64,000 nucleotides of DNA from Sthenelais limicola. Taxonomy: Eukaryota; Annelida; Polychaeta; Phyllodocida; Sigalionidae. Each line of letters opens with the position of its first letter. Positions within the stretch are counted from its first letter, which is position 1. This document shows positions 54,296 through 64,000 of the stretch, in pieces. The position numbers and the translations under genes were made by a program. The notes beneath the pieces were generated by a model that was given only the letters and a program-made list of their open reading frames with translations, did no database searches and was not told the DNA's origin. The stretch lies in NCBI GenBank assembly GCA_942159475.1, contig OW804094.1, positions 60,508,966 through 60,572,965 on the forward strand, in the 5' to 3' direction.

Positions 54296-55370
54296 TGAGG
54301 ATTAGACAAATATATTATATTAACTTCATAGCAATATGTAAGATGCTATTGGGAGAACATTCCAAGTAGTTAATATGGATGGAAGTAAATGACTTTTAGT
54401 TATCACCCAAAGTGACTGCAAGAATAGTGAGGCGTCTGAAGACACAGTCACTTTAAGATCATGCAAATGTTTATTTCTATGGAACCTAACTTATGCTGAG
54501 AGTCGATACAAAAATCTTAGCATAAATGGGGCCTGAGCTAATGTTTACAATTAAAGTGAACATATTTAAACTGTAATAAACTTTGAAATAAAAGTCTGAT
54601 TGAAACATAACTGGTTTCTTTAATTTTGTAAATAAGAGGCAAATACTGTTCAAATAATATTTTTGTGTGTGTGTAGGGGGAGGGGTTATACTTGAAACAC
54701 TATTATACATGGGGAGGGGACAAGTTATGAGTGTTGAAGCTGCTAGAACTTGCGTGGTAATTGACACTTACCATAAATTCAAGGGTATTCCATTGAAGTG
54801 TGTCCATCCTTGCATTTGGGCTCATAAGCTCGGAACATAGAAAACGTCTGCCACTGAGGTGCTGTTCAAAGAGGTGCTGTTCAAAGAGAGCAAATTAGGT
54901 TACCATAACTGGATATTTCCTGATGAATTATAGTTGTGGTCTCAAAATTTGGATTGAGATTCACCAAGTTATAGTTATACTGTTTATATGGAGGAAACTT
55001 CGGTTAAAAAAGCTTTTTACGCATATATATCATTATAGGCTCAATCATTATAAAGGAACTTAAGCTTAAATCTTAGTAATTTGATTTCCATCGATATAAG
55101 TTTATCACACTTAATCCAAAACTACCCAGGGCCAGGTGAAAGGTGTTCATTTAAATAAAAAGCATTTGTAAAATACAACCCCTGGCAGGAGTAATTACAT
55201 ACTGTAATTACATAAGTGATATACAAATACAGAAGGATGCACTTCTCGTGTGATACATACATGATCCATGTTTCAATCAATTTATCTAATGTTGTTCTTA
55301 TTCCCGAATAAGAACCTGAAACGCCCCCTAAATGTACAGTCGTACTCTTTAGTTATTTACTTACTGCAAA
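54296..55370. other. Non-coding, no gene seen
   Basis: AT-rich with no domain-bearing ORF or clear repeat. Confidence 0.5.
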
Positions 55371-55371
55371 G

Positions 55372-55410
55372 GGCCTATGAAAGGGGAGTATACTCACCTT
55401 TCATAGGCCC
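55372..55410. repeat. Inverted repeat, 14-bp arms
   Basis: GGGCCTATGAAAGG and its complement CCTTTCATAGGCCC around a short loop containing GAGTATACTC. It lies at the downstream end of the gag-like remnant. Confidence 0.75.
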
Positions 55411-55439
55411 TCTTGCATGTTCTTGTTCTGCATCATTTG

Positions 55440-56012
55440 TGGTTGTGCTATCATAGTTGGGGCTTGTCGACCTTGTGTGCTGCACTAGCTTGCACTCGCT
55501 TAGGCATTTCCGGCTTTACCGGTTCCTCCTTAGGCGGTGTCGCCTGAGTCTAAGGTGTGGGCAGGATGGTGTCCTCATCCCCACTGTTCAACCCAACTGC
55601 CTTGTGGTTAGTCTCATCGATTCAGGGACAGTCCCGGCTATGTCAATTCCCTTACCCTTAGCGAGTTGTTGGATTCTTTCCTGTACCTCACCGTATTCCA
55701 CAGCAGATGTCAGAACTTCCATAAGATGGTCCTGATCAAACAAGTCTTTGTGTGCGATGACTGCTTCCATGAGTCATTGCACCACGCATCGAAATGGCAG
55801 ATCACAGTCTTTGTGAGCTTGATGTCCTGCTCCAGGTCTCCCAGCACTCGTTCTGCAAAGATTTGCATATTTGCGAAGATGTCCTGTTGTCTACCCTCAA
55901 ACATGGACAGGGCTTCCACAGCATCCTTAGCCAGGCCCGTAAGGGCTTCAGGTCCATCGCCTTTCATAGGTGACCCTTTTGGGGCATATGCATTCTGATA
56001 GGGTATGGTCAT
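55440..56012 (-). pseudogene. LTR-element gag-like remnant
   Basis: Two minus-strand frames, about 56012-55710 and 55770-55588, with further coding-like sequence to about 55455, read as an alpha-helical, acidic protein without a recognised domain. A frameshift lies near 55760. The call as gag rests on position: it starts about 30 bases after a primer-binding-like site and an LTR. No pol or env sequence follows in the window. Confidence 0.45.
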
Positions 56013-56040
56013 CTTTTCGGGAATACTCCCTACTCAGACC

Positions 56041-56053
56041 CTCTTGGCACCAA
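56041..56053 (-). promoter_or_regulatory. Candidate primer-binding site
   Basis: On the minus strand TTGGTGCCAAGAG directly follows the LTR end ...CACTGCA. TGG at this place pairs with the CCA end of a tRNA. Confidence 0.5.
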
Positions 56054-56420
56054 TGCAGTGAACTACAGATTTGTAGGGGTAGGAATCAAGAATTCTGTTT
56101 AAGCTGAGTTTATTAACTCAGAATCACAAGATCCAAGCAACAAAGGTTACAGCTTGATTTGAACAACAGAAGTATCTCAGTCCGCGGGTGGCACAAGTCT
56201 GTAGTGTCAAGCAAAGGCTGGATCCCCTTGCGGAGCTGATGTTTGCTCAGCCTACCGTCCACAGTAGGGTGTCTTCAGTGATGTATAGTATAATGTCCCC
56301 ACCTGCTGGAACTGGCCAGAACTGGGTATTGCGTCCAGCTCTGGTAGAAATGACTTCTGCTGCCACCAGGTTTATGGTGGTGGCAGGCAGCATAGATGGT
56401 TGACGGGCAGACCCACTACA
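56054..56420 (-). mobile_element. Single LTR, about 367 bp
   Basis: On the minus strand it begins TGTAGTGGGT (56420) and ends TTCACTGCA (56054), giving TGTAGTG...CACTGCA ends. An AATAAA lies about 50 bp before the end, as expected for the R region. The second LTR is not in the window, so boundaries are not confirmed by comparison. Confidence 0.5.
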
Positions 56421-56617
56421 GATAAAATTATCATATATTCCTTATCTTTAAATGTACATAAGTCTTGGGAGAAAACACAACAGTATGTGCTGGGAGAAAT
56501 AGGACACTCCAGAACTGTCCCATTTCTCCCCCATGGCTTTGTCCCATTTCTCCCCAGTAGGGTTTTTTCATGACAAAGGTTTATATCATGCTCCAACTAT
56601 TTACCTGCGGTCAAAAT

Positions 56618-58757
56618 CTCATATTAGTACAGGCATTTTAGCATGGAACCCGGAATAAAATAATGTAAAGCTGATTTTTGGATATATGATGCGGGACACA
56701 TTGGGGATCATTCCCTGAAAAGTCCCCCTCTGGGGACCGTGTGCTTTTTGAGATTTTGACGTTTTTGTGTCTTTTTCCACAAAATAGCATTGGTCTCTAT
56801 GGGAAAAAGCACCTGGCTCAGGCCATTATTGCCAAAATTAAGAATATTAAGCATTGTTATTTGCAAGGAATATAACATATATAAAATATACTGTACAGGT
56901 TGGGGTTTTATAGTAAACAAGTATGTATGGAGATTCCAAAAATATATGTTTCAACAAAATATCTATATTTTTTAATTTTGTTGCCATGGCAAAGGTCAGA
57001 TTTTGGTGAAAAAAACATTTTTTCCGATCAGGTCATACTATTTAGGGACCTAATTGTCTACATTGTGCCTGTTGTGACACCTTTTTGAAATTTGGCATGG
57101 TGTTAAATAAGGCATTAAATTTTCAAAAAGCACCAGCAACAAATTGGTAGACACCCCTGGTGGCCAGTAGCTGCAAAATTCAAGATGGCCGCCCCAAACA
57201 ATAAAAATGGCATATCTTGCCTTCTATTTGTTAGATTTTCAACTATAATACCAGTTTATTGATGTTTTCAAGTATGAGGAATTCATTTCTCAAGGTCAAT
57301 TTATGTTTCAAGGTCATTTTCAAGGTCAAAATCAAATATGGCCGTCACTGAGTAACAAGAATGTTATCTCAGCACTCATATATGCATTCAGTGGGTTTAT
57401 ATATTGATGAATAAGAACAATTTTTTTTAGGATCAAGGATGTGAGGAAATAATATTTTATGTAACTTTTTGCTTTGTAGGTCATTTTGAAGGTCACGATT
57501 CAATATGGCTGCTGCTAGGAACGACAATATCATATATCTTAGCTGCTGTTATTGCTAGATTCAAGTAAAATACCATTTTACAAGTTTTGAGGTGTAAGGA
57601 AGCTCTAAATCGATGTGTAACAGCAGTTGTTCCATGTTTGTAGGTGTAATGAATCCATTTCTGCAATCATTTTCTGCTTTAAGGTCATTAAAGATCCTTT
57701 TCAAGGTCAAAATTTGATATGGCTCCCAGATCAGTTGTTGCTGAGTAAGATTTCAGCCTTGGAAATGACTTGGAAATAGATCCCTCACAGCTTAAAATAT
57801 AGAAAAACTGGTACTATACATTGATTTAGTGGTGAGAGCAGCCAAAATATATGACATTCCGATTCCTGACAGCAGCCATATTGAATCATGTCCTTCAAAA
57901 TGACCTACAAAGCAAATAGTGACATAAAAAATTGTACACCCATTGAATGCTTATACAAGTGCTGAGATAACATTCTTGTTACTTAGTGGCGACCATATTG
58001 GATTTTGACCTTGAAAATGACCTTGAAACATAAATTGACCTTGAAAATGACCTTGAAACATAAATTGACCTTGAGAAATGAATTCCTCATACCTAAAAAC
58101 ATCAATAAACTGGTATTATAGTTGAAAATCTAACAAATAGAAGGCAAGATATGCCATTTTTACTGTTTTGGGCTGCCATCTTGAATTTTGCAGCTACTGG
58201 CCACCAGGGGTGTCTACCAACTTGTTGCTGGTGCTTTTTGAAAATTTAATGCCTTATTTAACACCATGCCAAATTTCAAAAAGGTGTCACAACATGCACA
58301 ATGTAGACAATTAGGTCCCTAAATAGTATGACCTGATCGGGAAAAAATGCTTTTTTCACCAAAATCTGACCGTTGCCATGGCAACAAAATTAAAAAATAA
58401 AGATATTTTGTTGAAACATATATTTTTGGAATCTCCATACATACTTGTTTACTATAAAACCCCAACCTGTACAGTATATTTTATATATGTTATATTCCTT
58501 GCAAATAACAATGCTTAATATTCTTAATTTTGGCAATAATGGCCTGAGCCAGGTGCTTTTTCCCATAGAGACCAATGCTATTTTGTGGAAAAGGACACAA
58601 AACCGTCAAAATCTCAAAAAGCACACGGTCCCCAGAGGGGGACTTTTCAGGGAATGATCCCCAATGTGTCCCGCATCATATATCCAAAAATCAGCTTTAC
58701 ATTATTTTATTCCGGGTTTGGCCTTAAATCTACCTAAAATGCCTGTACTATATGGGG
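56618..58757. mobile_element. 2.1-kb foldback element with arms of about 0.9 kb
   Basis: The left arm from 56618 (TAGTACAGGCATTTTAG, then AACCCGGAATAAAATAATGT) is repeated in reverse complement on the right arm ending at about 58757. The arms are highly similar over more than 900 bp each: the same 70-codon frame occurs at 56708-56920 minus and 58445-58657 plus with three differences. The central loop is about 57560-57830. The right arm has an extra copy of a 30-bp TTGACCTTGAAAATGACC unit. Both arms hold many TCAAGGTCA words. No transposase gene. No target duplication identified. Confidence 0.85.
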
Positions 58758-59935
58758 ACTTTCTCAACAATTTAAATAGTAATATTGACTACATTGCATG
58801 TTTGTGGTTTGAGAAGAAAATCCGTGATATAAATCGTTCGGTCAAGCAAAAAAATCTTTTTGCGACACAAAACACCAAAACACCAAAAACATCAGTGACA
58901 CCATATTCACTTATGTTAAATTGGAGACAATGGGGGCAATAAATATTGATTTTTGCTCACCTCACTTAAGGCAAGGGGAGCTGTGTGGAAAGTTTGGGAA
59001 TTTTACATGGCCCCGGGAAAAAGTCTTTTAGACTTCTTTGAAAGCCCATCTGTCATAATAGAACCATTCATTATGTGGGATGCTTTTAGATCAAATATAT
59101 AGGTAATTCCGTGGCCTACAATATGGGTACATGCAATTACAGAGCAAAGACATTCAACCCTACCTATGAACATTGCCCTTCCTATATTCAATATAAAATA
59201 TATGTATATAGGCTAGTTTTTGTTGGCAAATTTAACCCATATCAAACAATTTCAGATCTGGAAGCTATAAGCAGGCCATGCATTTCTACAAGGCCAGGGG
59301 CGTCTATACCTGTAGTCTATCTAATAGTATCTTTGGTTATACCACTATAGGCCTACACTATTAGTCTATGTGTGTGTAGTGGTGTTCCAAATCAAGACAT
59401 ACTGTATGTCTTAATTTTCATATTGTTATCAGCATCATACTATAAAAATGACCGAAGGCAGCGAAAATGACGCAAGTCATGACACATAGGATAGAGACAA
59501 AGGTTGTCCTATTAATAAAATAGGCATACCTTTACACTGAGAATAACCTATATTTTGATGTGGGGCCTATTTTCACTTTTGGATAATGATTATGAACTGC
59601 TATGAACTGACAAACCTAAACATTGAAAGAAATATCTCCACGGCACACATCATACCGCAAATTTCTACCGCGTTATAAAGCACGTTCATATAATTGTTCT
59701 GGAGTATAAAATTGATAGCACTATTTTTTTTAATGCAATCAAGAAGTAAACCTTTCATGCATTTTCCATGTTGCATAATTTCCAATCCAAACCTCATTTT
59801 GTTCAAGGTACCGTATCATATATCTTGATCACTGAAACATTCAGCATACCTGAGCAGGTGTAGCAGTTCTAATGTACCCCCCATCAGATGTGCCCTCCGG
59901 TACATATAACCTAGGTCTAATGCACCACTGCGGAG
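58758..59935. other. Non-coding, no gene seen
   Basis: No domain-bearing ORF. Possible 5' UTR of LINE4 at its right edge. Confidence 0.5.
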
Positions 59936-61226
59936 AAAGCAACTGATAATTTCGACCAACTATTCGCTAAACTAGGTGATATAGATAAAATTCAAAATAG
60001 ACAGGATGTGATCGAAAGAAAAGTTGACAATATCCTAGAGGATAACACCGAGAGAAACCTTGATATTGAGGAAATCAAAAAAAGGCTAGCTTCCCAGGAA
60101 GAAAGAATGACGTACAGATGCAATCTTGAATAAACAACCCGGTATCATGGATACCTGACCACCTAAAGAAAAGAAGGGAAGAAATTAAAAATGATGATGA
60201 GTTTATCCAAAGTGAATCCAAGAAATTATAAAAATATCTACTGTTCATGGGCCTCAAATCTGGGACTGACGAAACAGGAGAAGATGTTATACAGAAGGCT
60301 CTCGCTCTCATAGGAGAATCCCTAGATCTTGACGACATAGAGATCAAAAGAGCTTATAGAGTAAGTTCCATGCCAGATGTACCCATCAAAGTGGAATTTC
60401 TAACCGTGGAGGATGCGGAATCGTTTGGGCAGAAAGAAAAAGGCTAATTCCTGAAGATGTAAAAAAAGAGGATTACAAAGGGCCTTACATTAAAAAGGAT
60501 TTACCATGGATTGTGAGGCAAAGGCAAACAAAACTAAACCTGGTAGCTGATGCTGCAAAGGCAAAACACTACAACACAAGAGTAGTGAGAGGTTGTGTAT
60601 TTATTGATAACATCCCTTGCAGGCACGACCAGCTGAATGGACTACCTACTGAATTGCTGCTGTCTCAATTGTCGAAGAAAGAAAACGACAATGCTTTTGT
60701 GTTCTTCTCCGCCTCTAACCCCCTATCGAATCATTATAGGGCACCGATTGTAGTGGGAGGAAATGCCTTTGACACAGTGGAGCAATATCTATTTGACCAT
60801 AGACCTCAGATCGGAGGTGGCACAGAAAAACCAGCCTTGGCCTTAAAGACATTTGACCCAGTGCAATGTAAACGATATATGGCACAAGTAACGACCAACG
60901 TGGATGAATGAAATCAACACAAGGAAGAAATTGTTATGAAGGCCCTGCGAATCAAGGCAAAGATGCACATGAATGTCAGGGACTACCTGATGATGACTGG
61001 CAAGAAAACCCTAGGTGAAGCAGCTCCAAACAACAAAGAATGGGGAATTGGCATGAGTCTACATGATGCTAATGTCCTGAACACCTTCGCATGGCCCCCA
61101 AACGGTAACCTGATGGGTAAACGCTGGACAAGAGTACGAAATGCCATCCAGAGAACGAGGGAAGAAGAAAAGAAAAAGGTAGCCCCTGTTGGTAAAGACG
61201 AAGACAAGGAAGACTCCTTCAATTAA
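59936..61226 (+). pseudogene. LINE4 ORF1 with NADAR domain, multiple breaks
   Basis: Frame pieces: a coiled coil (DIEEIKKRLASQEERM, to 60132), an RRM-like part at 60247-60447 (FMGLKSGTDETGED, VPIKVEFLTVEDAESF), then 60513-60911 and 60936-61226. The last two hold the NADAR domain: FVFFSASNPLSNHYRAP, DTVEQYLF, a stop at 60909, then KAKMHMNVRDYLMM, GEAAPNNKEWGIGM and NGNLMGKRWTRVR. Same order as LINE1 ORF1. At least three frameshifts or stops. Confidence 0.78.
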
Positions 61227-61279
61227 AAACATTGTGAGGTATAGGTATGGATGATGTAACGAACACTTAAAAACAGCCA

Positions 61280-61904
61280 TAAAAATTATTTCTATTAATG
61301 TAAACGGTTTAAACGAAGTGAAGAAAAGAAAAGCATTGTTTGAAAAATATAAAAATAGTTCAAATACAATAATTGCTATGTAAGAAAGTCATTCCTCAGT
61401 GTTGAAGGAAAGAATATGGGATTCGCAATGGCATGGCCATTATATTCTCATGGATCTACAGCATCATGTGATGTATTATTTCTTATTTCCAAAGATTTTA
61501 AAAATATGGTAGTGGACCATGGAAGTAGTAAAAATGGCAGATGGATATATGTCAGCATTAAATACAAAAAGGTGACAACATGTATATTTAATGTATATGC
61601 CCCTAATGCTGGTAACACCAGCGAACAAGAAACCTTTTTTCAAGAGGTAAAGGATTGTATTGAACAACAAGAGTATGACCAACTAATGGTAGTAGGCGAT
61701 ATGAATATTGATATTTACTACAAACGTGATACCCAGCAAAGTATAATTCTGGAAGATTTTATAAGGAAATTAGACTTATGTGATATTCATGAGGTTAAAT
61801 ATAAAGGTGCTCCCCCATTTACATGGTCTAGAGCCCAACAAATGTCTCGCCTGGATTATGCTCTGGTTTCTAATAACCTTGTAAGTAAAATGGAAAAAAT
61901 GTGA
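61280..61904 (+). pseudogene. LINE4 AP-like endonuclease remnant
   Basis: It begins near 61280 with SINVNGLNEVKKRKALF. A TAA replaces the Gln before the catalytic Glu (IIAM-stop-ESHSS, about 61381). After a shift it continues as YVSIKYKKVTTCIFNVYAP, VVGDMNIDIYY and MSRLDYALVSNNL to 61904. The final SDH block is in another frame (HSDHKEMITY, about 61920). Inactive. Confidence 0.75.
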
Positions 61905-61938
61905 AACGGTCTCGAATATACATTCTGACCATAAAGAA

Positions 61939-62733
61939 ATGATTACGTATATATTGTATACAGGTATAGCCCCTAGGGGAAAAGGGTATTGGAAATTCAA
62001 CACTCAGTTACTGTATAATGAAGCCTTCTGCGGAGGTGTAGAAGAAATATGTAATGATGTAAAAGACACTACCCTAAGCCATAAGCTCAAATGGGAATTT
62101 TTCAAGTTAAGAGTTAGAGACTTAGCCATACAGAAATCGTCTCAAATAGCGAAAGAAAGAAGAAACAAATATTATAATCAAAAACAAAAATTAAAAGCCT
62201 TAGACTCCAAGAAAAGGCTCAATGCTCAAGAAGTGCATGAACGCAATGTTTTAATATCAGAACTGAGAGAAATCGTACTAAAAAAGGCCAAAGGAGCTCT
62301 CATAAGGTCTATAGCAAGAGGCTCTGTCAATGGAGAGAAACCTACGAGGTATTTTTGTGCATTAGAAAAGTACAGAGCGGAAAGAAAAGCTATAAATATA
62401 TTGAACATAAACGGTATAAATTCTTGTAATCCTAAAGAAATATTAGACGAAGGTGAAATGTTTTACACTCACCTGTATAAAGAAGGTAAAGTTGAAGCGA
62501 ATATGATAAAGGAGTTTTCTAACCCTGAAGATTTTGTTCAAGTCAACAAAGACGATAACAAATTTTTATGTAGAGAGTTTTCACAGGAGGAAGTAAAACT
62601 TATAGTGATGTCTATAAAAAAAGAACAAATCACCAGGATGGGATGGCTTCCCCATAGAAATTTAATAATATTTTTGGGAGGTCATGAAATGTATTTTCTT
62701 CCCAATGATGAAACAATGTTTGGAAGACGGTGA
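61939..62733 (+). pseudogene. LINE4 ORF2 linker and start of RT
   Basis: 264 codons homologous to the linker of LINE1 ORF2: KGALIRSIARGSVNGEKPTR parallels GALMRSRAEWMRGGEKPSK, and GEMFYTHLYKEGK parallels the FYSELYDEK segment. It ends at 62733 where the frame is lost; the usual NGKSPGTDGF region is replaced by KKEQITRMGWLPHR. Confidence 0.7.
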
Positions 62734-62759
62734 GATGACCAATGAACATAAAAGGGGAA

Positions 62760-63359
62760 TAATATGTGCCATACCTAAAGGAGATCTGATATTTATAAAA
62801 AAATTGGAGGCCAATAACTCTGTTGAATGTGGATTATAAGATCATTTCTAAAGTTCTAGCCGCAAAATTATTAGCGAGATTGACTGGAAAAAAACCTTTG
62901 AAAAATATGCAAAAAGTAGCTACTCGTATGTGCTCGTATTGCCAAGAAAGAGACAGTATAAACCATTTTTTCGTGGAATGCCCAGAAACGAACAAGTTAT
63001 GGGTAAGAATTTTATCAGAGGTGTGCTCAATGGGCCATCTAAACTCAGCCAGAAGTGGCAAACGCCCCTTCGAAACGAAAAATGGAAAGGTGCAATTCAG
63101 AACTGTAGACATCATGTTTGGAACCACCATAAATGATACAAGTTCTAAAATAGTGAATTGGATAATATTGAATATAAAGTTCTTTTTACATCGACAAAAA
63201 CTTTTCCACCAGGGCCAAATCGCGTTTAAACACGCGATAAACGAGTTAGAAAAAAAATGTAGAACTATATTATATGAGGACAAAATGTTAACAAAAAGCA
63301 AAGAATATTCAAACGCATGGAGGAAAGTCTATGCAGACATCAGAAGTTTAAGCAAATAA
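62760..63359 (+). pseudogene. LINE4 RT stub joined to the C-terminal CCHC region
   Basis: MNVDYKIISKVLAAKLLARL (RT fingers) runs directly into a region equivalent to the last roughly 170 residues of LINE1 ORF2, with the finger CSYCQERDSINHFFVEC. RT motifs A to E, including the catalytic Asp pair, are absent. By comparison with LINE1 about 1.6-1.7 kb is deleted, in frame. Confidence 0.75.
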
Positions 63360-63606
63360 AACTTCACCATGTATATCAAATCCACGTGAATGCTCTGTTG
63401 TAGAATAACATGGAATGAGGTAGAAAGCTATAATATATTACATCTTGTACTTTCAAAACTCAAAATGAAGCTCACTTTTTAGAAATACACACATTGAAGA
63501 GAAGAGGGTACGCTGTAAACAAATGATGTTATCGACCCCGAATGAGAGAACGGTTCTTTGTTGACATGTTGAATAAAATGTTTTAAAAAAAAACAAACAA
63601 AAAAAC

Positions 63607-64000
63607 TTGACAATATTATTTCCCTGTTAGAAAAAAACTGAATAAATTTTAATAATGAATTATTGTGGGCTTCCAGTTCTGTCCGAAATCGTGTTAGACG
63701 GTGAGCATCAGTGCTCCCTTTTTTTTGCAGATTGCTGAGGATCGCAGAAAGTAAAAGCAGCAGAATTATCAAGCTATCATCCAAGAGGTGATAAAATCGA
63801 TCACAAAGCGGGACAAGCTAAGGAAAATAGACAATGTGACTTTCAAAGTTTGACTCGTCCTCCTCGAGTGAGCTTTTGAAATCGCCGCCATTTTGGCTTG
63901 TGTGGAAACACGCCGAACAACCAAGTGTGGAAACCCGGAAAATATAGAATCTAAACTTGGAAAAACATTATTTAGGAAGGAATCTGTGAAAAAGGTTTGA
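63607..64000. other. Non-coding; may begin another LINE1-type 5' UTR
   Basis: It contains GCCGCCATTTTGG (63884-63896) preceded by CTCGTCCTCCTCGAG, like the CCTCGTGGG / GCCGCCATTTTGG arrangement in the LINE1 5' UTR (9345-9393). The window ends before any ORF. Confidence 0.35.

Larger units (their letters stand above)
59936..63600 (+). mobile_element. LINE4: decayed Tx1-like LINE with NADAR ORF1
   Basis: In order: ORF1 pieces (coil, RRM-like, NADAR) to 61226, AP endonuclease (about 61280-61904), linker (61939-62733), a stub of the RT fused to the C-terminal CCHC region (62760-63359), AATAAA at 63568 and an A-rich tail at 63580-63606. Homologous in all parts to LINE1 (GEAAPNNKEWGIGM, MNVDYKIISKV, CSYCQERDSINHFFVEC). 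The RT catalytic core is deleted. The 5' boundary is not fixed and no target duplication was found. Confidence 0.8.

Noticed and set aside
56708..58657. Conserved 70-codon ORF present twice
   Set aside because: The two copies are the arms of one foldback element, so identity reflects the inverted repeat and not protein selection.

Overview
This is eukaryotic, AT-rich, intron-containing DNA, most likely from a marine invertebrate. The evidence is a recognisable metazoan PITHD1 first exon, spliced genes with GT-AG introns, Tx1/L1-like and CR1/L2-like LINEs, a Penelope-like element and many foldback elements. The sequence does not fix the phylum. Almost the whole window is layered mobile DNA; the only confident host gene is PITHD1 exon 1 (minus strand, 6716-6916).

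Layout. 1-2.4 kb: decayed Penelope-like element (RT tail, GIY-YIG nuclease, C2H2 and Ser-rich ORFs, hammerhead-ribozyme-like motif). 2.6-9.1 kb: foldback elements, a second hammerhead-like motif, a small MITE and PITHD1 exon 1. 9.15-20.62 kb: a full-span Tx1-like LINE (LINE1) with 13-bp target duplications. Its ORF1 carries a NADAR domain, and its ORF2 is split by about 5.35 kb of non-coding repeats. 20.9-22.1 kb: palindromic elements. 22.7-44.9 kb: a TIR-bounded element (A) that holds a broken multi-exon gene for a transposase-like protein with an HGKGPCDG motif. Two minus-strand LINEs are nested inside A: LINE2 (24.25-28.67 kb) and LINE3 (30.86-38.15 kb). LINE3 sits inside the last exon of the transposase-like gene. 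44.95-50.15 kb: a second, non-coding copy (B) of the same TIR element, arranged head to tail with A, with another TIR element inside it. 51.6-52.6 kb: LINE6 endonuclease fragment. 52.8-54.3 kb: a GT-rich minisatellite carrying a short LINE insertion (LINE5). 55.4-56.4 kb: one LTR, primer-binding site and gag-like remnant. 56.6-58.8 kb: a 2.1-kb foldback element. 59.9-63.6 kb: a decayed NADAR-type Tx1-like LINE (LINE4).

Two things stand out. First, NADAR domains (YbiA-like, linked to ADP-ribose chemistry) sit in the ORF1 proteins of three LINEs from two different clades. In LINE3 the NADAR ORF is followed by a frameshifted acidic linker and an SGNH-hydrolase ORF, then ORF2. Second, elements A and B form a TIR family with repeated GGCGACGTTTTT hairpins, and A encodes an intron-containing transposase-like gene that B lacks. 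A looks like a dead autonomous copy and B like its deletion derivative.

Nearly every ORF here is broken by frameshifts, stops, deletions or insertions, so the window is a fossil record of mobile elements rather than a set of active genes.
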